From contig OY997659.1 of assembly GCA_963921795.1 (NCBI GenBank), forward strand, positions 54,784,811 to 54,848,810: a stretch of 64,000 nucleotides of DNA, in the 5' to 3' direction. Source of the stretch: Nannobrachium achirus (lineage: Eukaryota > Chordata > Actinopteri > Myctophiformes > Myctophidae). A program made the translations under genes and the position numbers. This document shows positions 56,767 through 64,000 of this stretch, piece after piece. Below the pieces are notes generated by a model, which was not told the origin of the DNA, made no database searches, and saw nothing but the letters and a program-made list of their open reading frames with translations. Within the stretch, counting starts at the first letter, position 1, and every line of letters begins with the position of its first letter.

Positions 56767-59700
56767 TGATTCAGTTTAAATACTTCATAAACACACATTG
56801 ATTAAGTTTAAATATGTCATAAACACACATTGCACCTCATGTTTGGATCCAGTTTGCATCCACTCCCAAATGCTTTTTTGCAGGTTAGATGCCTTGTTCA
56901 ATTTTGCCTTTCTCTCTTTTTGCAAAATTTCCAGTTTATCCAGTAGGGCTTCAGGTGTCAACATGCTTTTTCGTCTCCGTTTCGACAGCACTTTGAGTGG
57001 TTTCGGACAGTTTTTCAGCCTCTGTGGGCTGTGAACCCTTTACAACAGCCAGCGTGCATTGTGTCACCATCAGTAGGCCTATGCCTTCAGTGAAATCAGA
57101 ACAATGTGCTAAACCCAAACTTAAATCAGTTAAAACCTCAAAACCTTCAGAACAGAGTCAGACCCACGAACGGGTTACAACCATAACATTGTAACAGTGA
57201 ACCATGAACCCTCGAACGGGTTACAACCATAAAACTGAAACCATGAACCACCAATGCATTGGACTTGTACCCGGTTGTAGATGTGCTGTGGTTGTATAGA
57301 TTGCTGTGTGGAAGGTTGAGTTAACTGTTGCTGTGGTTGTAGAGATTGCTGCGTGGAAGGTTGAGTTAACTGTTGCTGTGGTTGTAGAGATTGCTGCGTG
57401 GAAGGTTGAGTTAACTGTTGCTGTGGTTGTAGAGATTGCTGCGTGGAAGGTTGAGTTAACTGTTGCTGTGGTTGTAGAGACTGCTGTGTGGAAGGTCGAG
57501 TTAGCGGTTGCTGTGGTAGTGGAGGTTGCTGCATGGTAGGTTGGAACTCTTTGGCTTGAGGATTGAGTATGACTGCGGGTTCCTTTAACATGTTTCCTTT
57601 CCCGTTGTAGGATTCATTTATCATTTTTGCATTGAACCTATCATGTTTTGCCTTCTCCTTCGGGGGCAATACTGGCAACAGAGCCTTCTGAGCATCTCTT
57701 GCTTCCTTGATTAAGTTTAAATACTTCATAAACACACATTGATTCAGTTTAAATACTTCATAAACACACATTGATTCAGTTTAAATACTTCATAAACACA
57801 CATTGATTAAGTTTAAATACTTCATAAACACACAATGATTAAGTTTGAATACTTCATAAACACACATTGTTTAAGTTTGAATACTTCATAAACACACATT
57901 GATTAAGTTTAAATACTTCATAAACACACATTGATTAAGTTTGAATACTTCATAAACACACATTGATTAAGTTTAAATACTTAGGCCTATGCCTTCAGTG
58001 AAATCAGAACAATGTGCTAAACCCAAACTTAAATCAGTTAAAACCTCAAAACCTTCAGAACAGAGTCAGACCCTCGAACGGGTTGCAACCATAACATTGT
58101 AACAGTGAACCATGAACCCTCGAACGGGTTACAACCATAAAACTGAAACCATGAACCACCAATGCATTGTACTTGTACCCGGTTGTAGACTTGCTGTGGT
58201 TGTAGAGATTGCTGTGTGGAAGGTTGAGTTAACTGTTGCTGTGGTTGTAGAGATTGCTGTGTGGAAGGTTGAGTTAACGGTTGCCGTGGTTGTAGAGATT
58301 GCTGCGTGGAAGGTTGAGTTAACTGTTGCTGTGGCTGTAGAGATTGCTGTGTGGAAGGTTGAGTTAACTGTTGCTGTGGTTGTAGAGTTTGCTGTGTAAA
58401 AAGTTTGATATAGCAGTTAATGTGGTTGTAACACACATTGATTCAGTTTAAATACTTCATAAACACACATTGATTAAGTTGAAATACTTCATAAACACCA
58501 TGATTAAGTTTAAATACTTCATAAACAACAAACATTGATTCAGTTTAAATACTTCATAAACACACATTGATTAAGTTTAAATATGTCATAAACACACATT
58601 GCACCTCATGTTTGGATCCAGTTTGCATCCACTCCCAAATGCTTTTTTGCAGGTTAGATGCCTTGTTCAATTTTGCCTTTCTCTCTTTTTGCAAAATTTC
58701 CAGTTTATCCAGTAGGGCTTTAGGTGTCAATATGCTTTTCGTCTCCGTTTCGTGTCTCCGTTTCGACAGCACTTTGAGTGGTTTCGGACAGTTTTTCAGC
58801 CTCTGGGGGTTGTGAACCCTTTACAACAGCCAGCGTGCATTGTGTCACCATCAGTAGGCCTATGCCTTCAGTGAAATCAGAACAATGTGCTAAACCCAAA
58901 CTTAAATCAGTTAAAACCTCAAAACCTTCAGAACAGAGTCAGACCCACGAACGGGTTACAACCATAACATTGTAACAGTGAACCATGAACCCTCGAACGG
59001 GTTACAACCATAAAACTGAAACCATGAACCACCAATGCATTGGACTTGTACCCGGTTGTAGATTTGCTGTGGTTGTAGAGATTGCTGCGTGGAAGGTCGA
59101 GTTAACTGTTGCTGTGGTTGTAGAGGTTGCTGCGTGGAAGGTTGAGTTAACTGTTGCTGTGGTTGTATAGATTGCTGTGTGGAAGGTTGAGTTAACTGTT
59201 GCTGTGGTTGTAGAGACTGCTGTGTGGAAGGTCGAGTTAGCGGTTGCTGTGGTAGTGGAGGTTGCTGCATGGTAGGTTGGAACTCTTTGGCTTGAGGATT
59301 GAGTGTGACTGCGGGTTCCTTTAACATGTTTCCTTTCCCGTTGTAGGATTCATTTATAATTTTTGCATTGAACCATAAATCATGTTTTGCCTTCTCCTTC
59401 GGGGGCAATACTGGCAACAGAGCCTTCTGAGCATCTCTTGCTTCCTTGATTAAGTTTAAATACTTCATAAACACACATTGATTCAGTTTAAATACTTCAT
59501 AAACACACATTGATTAAGTTTAAATACTTCATAAACACACAATGATTAAGTTTGAATACTTCATAAACACACATTGTTTAAGTTTGAATACTTCATAAAC
59601 ACACATTGATTAAGTTTAAATACTTCATAAACACACATTGATTAAGTTTGAATACTTCATAAACACACATTGATTAAGTTTAAATACTTAGGCTATGCCT

Positions 59701-61307
59701 TCAGTGAAATCAGAACAATGTGCTAAACCCAAACTTAAATCAGTTAAAACCTCAAAACCTTCAGAACAGAGTCAGACCCTCGAACGGGTTGTAACCATAA
59801 CATTGTAACAGTGAACCATGAACCCTCGAACGGGTTACAACCATAAAACTGAAACCATGAACCACCAATGCATTGGACTTGTACCCGGTTGTAGACTTGC
59901 TGTGGTTGTAGAGATTGCTGTGTGGAAGGTTGAATTAACTGTTGCTGTGGTTGTAGAGATTGCTGTGTGGAAGGTTGAGTTAACGGTTGCCGTGGTTGTA
60001 GAGATTGCTGCGTGGAAGGTTGAGTTAACTGTTGCTGTGGTTGTAGAGATTGCTGTGTGGAAGGTTGAGTTAGCAGTTGCTGTGGTTGTAACACACATTG
60101 ATTCAGTTTAAATACTTCATAAACACACATTGATTAAGTTGAAATACTTCATAAACACCATGATTAAGTTTAAATACTTCATAAACAACAAACATTGATT
60201 CAGTTTAAATACTTCATAAACACACATTGATTAAGTTTAAATATGTCATAAACACACATTGCACCTCATGTTTGGATCCAGTTTGCATCCACTCCCAAAT
60301 GCTTTTTTGCAGGTTAGATGCCTTGTTCAATTTTGCCTTTCTCTCTTCTTGCAAAATTTCCAGTTTATCCAGTAGGGCTTCAGGTGTCAACATGCTTTTT
60401 CGTCTCCGTTTCGACAGCACTTTGAGTGGTTTCGGACAGTTTTTCAGCCTCTGTGGGCTGTGAACCCTTTACAACAGCCAGCGTGCATTGTGTCACCATC
60501 AGTAGGCCTATGTAGTGTTCATTAATATGCATTGTCCCGTCTAAATAAACAAATAAATACAAATAAAATATGCCTTCAGTGAAATCAGAACAATGTGCTA
60601 AACCCAAACTTAAATCAGTTAAAACCTCAAAACCTTCAGAACAGAGTCAGACCCACGAACGGGTTACAACCATAACATTGTAACAGTGAACCATGAACCC
60701 TCGAACGGGTTACAACCATAAAACTGAAACCATGAACCACCAATGCATTGGACTTGTAGCCGGTTGTAGATTTGCTGTGGTTGTAGAGATTGCTGCGTGG
60801 AAGGTCGAGTTAACTGTTGCTGTGGTTGTAGAGGTTGCTGCATGGAAGGTTGAGTTAACTGTTGCTGTGGTTGTATAGATTGCTGTGTGGAAGGTTGAGT
60901 TAACTGTTGCTGTGGTTGTAGAGATTGCTGCGTGGAAGGTTGAGTTAACTGTTGCTGTGGTTGTAGAGATTGCTGCGTGGAAGGTTGAGTTAACTGTTGC
61001 TGTGGTTGTAGAGATTGCTGTGTGGAAGGTCGAGTTAGCGGTTGCTGTGGTAGTGGAGGTTGCTGCATGGTAGGTTGGAACTCTTTGGCTTGAGGATTAG
61101 TGTGACTGTGGGTTCCTTTAACAAGTTTCCTTTCCCGTTGTAGGATTCATTTATCATTTTTGCATTGAACCATAAATCATGTTTTGCCTTCTCCTTCGGG
61201 GGCAATACTGGCAACAGAGCCTTCTGAGCATCTCTTGCTTCCTTGATTAAGTTTAAATACTTCATAAACACACATTGATTCAGTTTAAATACTTCATAAA
61301 CACACAT
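56767..61307 (-). repeat. 4541-bp tandem duplication, copy 2
   Basis: Copy of 52226-56766, apparently near-identical, including the small insertion near 60513-60568. Gln/Pro arrays lie at about 57276-57535, 58190-58430, 59065-59270, 59895-60090 and 60770-61070. Confidence 0.9.
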
Positions 61308-61687
61308 TGATTAAGTTTAAATACTTCATAAACACACAATGATTACGTTTGAATACTTCATAAACACACATTGTTTAAGTTTGAATACTTCATAAACACA
61401 CATTGATTAAGTTTAAATACTTCATAAACACACATTGATTAAGTTTGAATACTTCATAAACACACATTGATTAAGTTTAAATACTTAGGCCTATGCCTTC
61501 AGTGAAATCAGAACAATGTGCTAAACCCAAACTTAAATCAGTTAAAACCTCAAAACCTTCAGAACAGAGTCAGACCCTCGAACGGGTTGCAACCATAACA
61601 TTGTAACAGTGAACCATGAACCCTCGAACGGGTTACAACCATAAAACTGAAACAATGAACCACCAATGCATTGGACTTGTACCCTGG
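61308..61687 (-). repeat. 32-bp repeats and gag leader unit
   Basis: About six 32-bp units (TTGATTAAGTTTAAATACTT core), leader landmark at about 61498, then a tripled ACAACCATAAAACTGAAA segment extending to about 61790. Confidence 0.85.
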
Positions 61688-62494
61688 TTACAACCATAAA
61701 ACTGAAAACATGAACCACCAATGCATTGGACTTGTACCCGGGTTACAACCATAAAACTGAAACCATGAACCACCAATGCATTGGACTTGTACCCGGTTGT
61801 AGACTTGCTGTGGTTGTAGAGATTGCTGTGTGGAAGGTTGAGTTAACTGTTGCTGTGGTTGTAGAGACTGCGGCGTGGAAGGTTGAGTTAACTGTTGCTG
61901 TGGTTGTAGAGGTTGCTGTGTGGAAGGCTGAGTTAATGGTTGCCGTGGTTGTAGAGGTTGCTGCGTGGAAGGTTGAGTTAGCAGTTGCTGTGGTAGTGGA
62001 GATTGCTGCATGGTAGGTTGGAACTCTTTGGCTTGAGGATTGAGTGTGACTGTGGGTTCCTTTAACATGGTTCCTTCCATTCCATCTGAATGTGTGAGTG
62101 ACAGAGCTTGGCGACTGGGGGTTTGTAACACTACTATGTTTGCATTGGTAGCTCTCAGTTGTGCATCAAGCTCCATCATTTGCTTTCCCTTTTTCAGCAT
62201 TTCTTCCTCCTCCTCCATTTCCCTTTTCTTTTTCAGAATGTTTTCCTTTGTACTTTGTGTCCAAGTATTCACTTCATCCACAAATTCCTTGACATTTATC
62301 ATTTTTGCATTGAACCATAATTCATGTTTTGCCTTCTCCTCCGGGGGCAATACTGGCAACAGAGCCTTCTGAGCATCTCTTGCTTCCTTGATTAAGTTTA
62401 AATGCTTCATGTTTTGCACCTCATGTTTGGATCCAGTTTGCATCCAGTTCATAAACGCACAATGATTAAGTTTAAATACTTCATAAACACACAT
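61688..62494 (-). pseudogene. Least-decayed middle part of the minus-strand BEL/Pao-like gag
   Basis: A 268-codon open frame. In order: HLNLIKEARDAQKALLPVLP, EKAKHELWFNAK, VKEFVDEVNTWTQSTKEN, a strongly charged probable coiled coil (KKKREMEEEEEMLKKGKQ, LDAQLRATNANIVVLQ), LNPQAKEFQPTMQQ and five 15-residue Gln/Pro repeats. The charged N-terminal helix region before a Gln/Pro linker fits fish retrotransposon Gag proteins. This is the only copy keeping the coiled coil; the amplified units have deleted it (they read NESYNGKGN instead). Confidence 0.75.
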
Positions 62495-62977
62495 TGATTC
62501 AGTTTAAATACTTCATAAACACACATTGATTCAGTTTAAATACTTCATAAACACACATTAAGTTTAAATACTTCATAAACACACATTGAACCTCATGTTT
62601 GGATCCTGTTTGCATCCACTCCCAAATGCATTTTTGCAGGTTAGATGCCTTGTTCAATTTTGCCTTTCTCTCTTTTTGCAAAGTTTCCAGTTTATCCAGT
62701 AGGGCTTTAGGTGTCAATGATTTTTCATTTCGTGACCGGTGTCTCCGTTTCGACAATACCGAGTGATTTCGGACAGTTGTTCAGCCTCTGGGGGCTGTGA
62801 ACCCTTTACAACAGCCAGTGTGGCTGGCTCAACCTGCGCAGATTCAAGTTCAAGTTCGACCATTTGAGCGTGCATTGCATCACCATCAGTAGGCCTATGC
62901 GTTTCAGCCCCAGTGGCGGGTAGTTCAACCATTACGCATAATTCATTTTCACCCTCAACACCTTTATCAGACGCCAT
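62495..62977 (-). pseudogene. N-terminal part of the minus-strand gag, with frameshift and 32-bp expansion
   Basis: ATG at 62977-62975 (MASDKGVEGENEL). The frame continues through VELPATGAETHRP and VKGSQPPEAEQLSEI, then must change frame near 62750 to reach LSKRRHRSRNEKSLTPKALLDKLETL and NLQKCIWEWMQTGSKHEVQ. About four 32-bp repeats (62455-62580) follow before the middle part. Since 32 is not a multiple of three, each extra copy shifts the frame. Non-functional. Confidence 0.75.
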
Positions 62978-63180
62978 AATAAATAGCAATGCAAAATACC
63001 AGCAGTTCAAATATATAACCGTCCTTTCAGTGAAATCAGAACAATGTGCAAAACCCAAACTTAAATCACAGTTAAAACCTCAAAACCTTCAGAACAGAGT
63101 CAGACCCACGAACCGGTTGCAACCATAACATTTTAACAGTGAACCATGAACCCTCAAACAGGTTACAACCATAAAGCATT
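62978..63180 (-). other. Gag leader sequence (source of the array landmark)
   Basis: Upstream of the gag ATG on the minus strand. Contains CAGTGAAATCAGAACAATG and CCTTCAGAACAGAGTCAGAC, found about twenty more times through the array. No LTR was recognised beyond it. Confidence 0.6.
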
Positions 63181-63256
63181 AGAAATGCTGTCTGTTGGTT
63201 TAATTAGATTGTCCTCATCATCCTCATTCTCTTGAACCACAACCACATTTACACAG
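63181..63256. other. Short unclassified spacer
   Basis: No feature seen. Confidence 0.4.
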
Positions 63257-63420
63257 CCTTTGTACTTTGTGTCCAAGTATTCACTTCATCCACAAATTCC
63301 TTGACATTTATCCTTTTTGCATTGAACCATAACTCATGTTTTGCCTTCTCCTCCTCCTTTAAATACTTCATAAACAGACTTCGATTAAGTTTAAATACTT
63401 CATAAACACACATTGCACAT
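63257..63420 (-). pseudogene. Extra gag fragment
   Basis: Repeats the VKEFVDEVNTWTQSTK and EKAKHELWFNAK coding stretch of 61688-62494, then two 32-bp units. The order relative to the gag start is scrambled, so this is a rearranged fragment. Confidence 0.65.
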
Positions 63421-63840
63421 CACACATCACAGTTCATTATTAATTTGCTAAAACAAAAACATCCCTTCCTTCTCTCTCTCAAGCTCATTAAACGCCAAAA
63501 ACCTGGCAAGACCATAATTCCATAATTCTTTAGAATCATGACATTGCGTACATGAGTAAATAATGTGACAAAAAAGCAACAGGGGCTGTGGGGAAAAAGT
63601 GGTTAATAATGAGACATTCCCTCAAAACATCAAACACATCACACCCTCCCAGGTTTAAGATGCTGCACCATCAAACAGAGGAAATTATTTATATAAGCAA
63701 ACAGGCTGTGTGAAAGCACACCTGTCTGAGAGGAGCTAGCAGTCATAAAGTAAGATCTAAGAATAAGAAAGATATACCCTATCTAAGTGCCTGCACTGCT
63801 TTTACTGAGTGCAGACACAGAACACATCCTAATCTATGGC
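63421..63840. other. Unique-looking sequence; no gene recognised
   Basis: The array ends here. A TATA-like TTTATATAAG lies near 63688-63698 on the plus strand, but no start site or coding region can be tied to it. Confidence 0.4.
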
Positions 63841-63999
63841 CTAATTGGGTTGGAGAAAATAAGGCAACTCAGCAAAATCATTAGGGGGTGGCAAACTGGC
63901 GAATGATGTGACTTCAACATCCTCTCCATCAGAGTGGATCATTTCCCTATCCTGGGCGAGAGCACGGTCAGACAGTGCATAACCAGCTATGGGGATCAT
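63841..63999 (-). CDS. Open frame entering from beyond the right edge, unknown
   Basis: 52 codons then TAG at 63843-63841. It contains ALSDRALAQDREMIHSDG and DVEVTSFASLPPPNDF. An ATG lies at 63999, but the frame may continue further right. Acidic, no domain recognised; it could be the 3' end of a coding exon or chance. Confidence 0.22.
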   Translation of the reverse strand: MIPIAGYALSDRALAQDREMIHSDGEDVEVTSFASLPPPNDFAELPYFLQPN

Positions 64000-64000
64000 A

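Noticed and set aside
26192-62016. Plus-strand frames reading VAVVVEIAAWKVELT over and over
   Set aside because: These are the antisense of the 45-bp Gln/Pro-coding repeats of the minus-strand gag; the hydrophobic look is a reflection, not membrane proteins.

Overview
The window looks like repeat-dominated nuclear DNA from a ray-finned fish. I see no bacterial operon, ribosome binding site or phage module. What I can recognise is eukaryotic: BEL/Pao retrotransposon gag genes, an LTR retrotransposon with a target site duplication (TSD), L2-type and L1-type LINE remnants, hAT-like and TTAA-flanked short DNA transposons, a tRNA-derived SINE with a fish-style tail, satellite DNA, and GT-AG introns. 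I cannot name the species. Most open frames are chance readings of satellites and minisatellites.

Left part (1-25.8 kb). A partial minus-strand gene of unknown function lies at the left edge (1-946). From 1.9 to 23.3 kb the backbone is a satellite of about 330 bp in five blocks, one in reverse orientation. The longest block (11.46-17.04 kb) contains three copies of a 994-bp higher-order unit. Inserted in or captured by the satellite are a truncated gag (3.0-4.4 kb), a degraded L1 (about 9.2-11.0 kb) whose cysteine-motif region seeded a minisatellite (10.97-11.46 kb), and a complete BEL/Pao-type element (17041-22852). That element has two 920-bp LTRs and a TSD, encodes Gag and protease only, and has no reverse transcriptase or integrase. 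A SINE interrupts its gag. Segments at 5.79-8.69 and 22.85-25.85 kb are inverted copies of each other, sharing a hAT-like element and an L2 remnant.

Right part (25.85-63.4 kb). This is a second BEL/Pao-like gag, on the minus strand. Its start is near 62.98 kb and its DUF1759-like part near 25.9 kb, so a region of perhaps 1-2 kb now spans about 37 kb. The expansion comes from amplification of a 45-bp Gln/Pro-coding unit, a 32-bp unit, units of about 0.83-0.93 kb, a 4541-bp tandem duplication (52.2-61.3 kb) and an 11-kb tandem duplication (26.8-48.6 kb).

The 11-kb duplication carries two copies of an 8-kb insertion (27636-35638 and 38719-46299) that I do not recognise. It is filled with about fifty copies of a short motif (TTGCCAATTGGAC and variants), often as nested palindromes. 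It contains a 19-bp minisatellite, 387-bp tandem repeats, large imperfect palindromes, an acidic minus-strand reading frame, and a compact three-exon gene for a 110-residue protein that is intact in both copies. This element is my main candidate for something undescribed. Two TTAA-flanked elements sit at the same target site in two copies of the gag array.

Coordinates of repeat boundaries are by eye, usually good to a few tens of bases; TSD, LTR and splice coordinates were counted individually.
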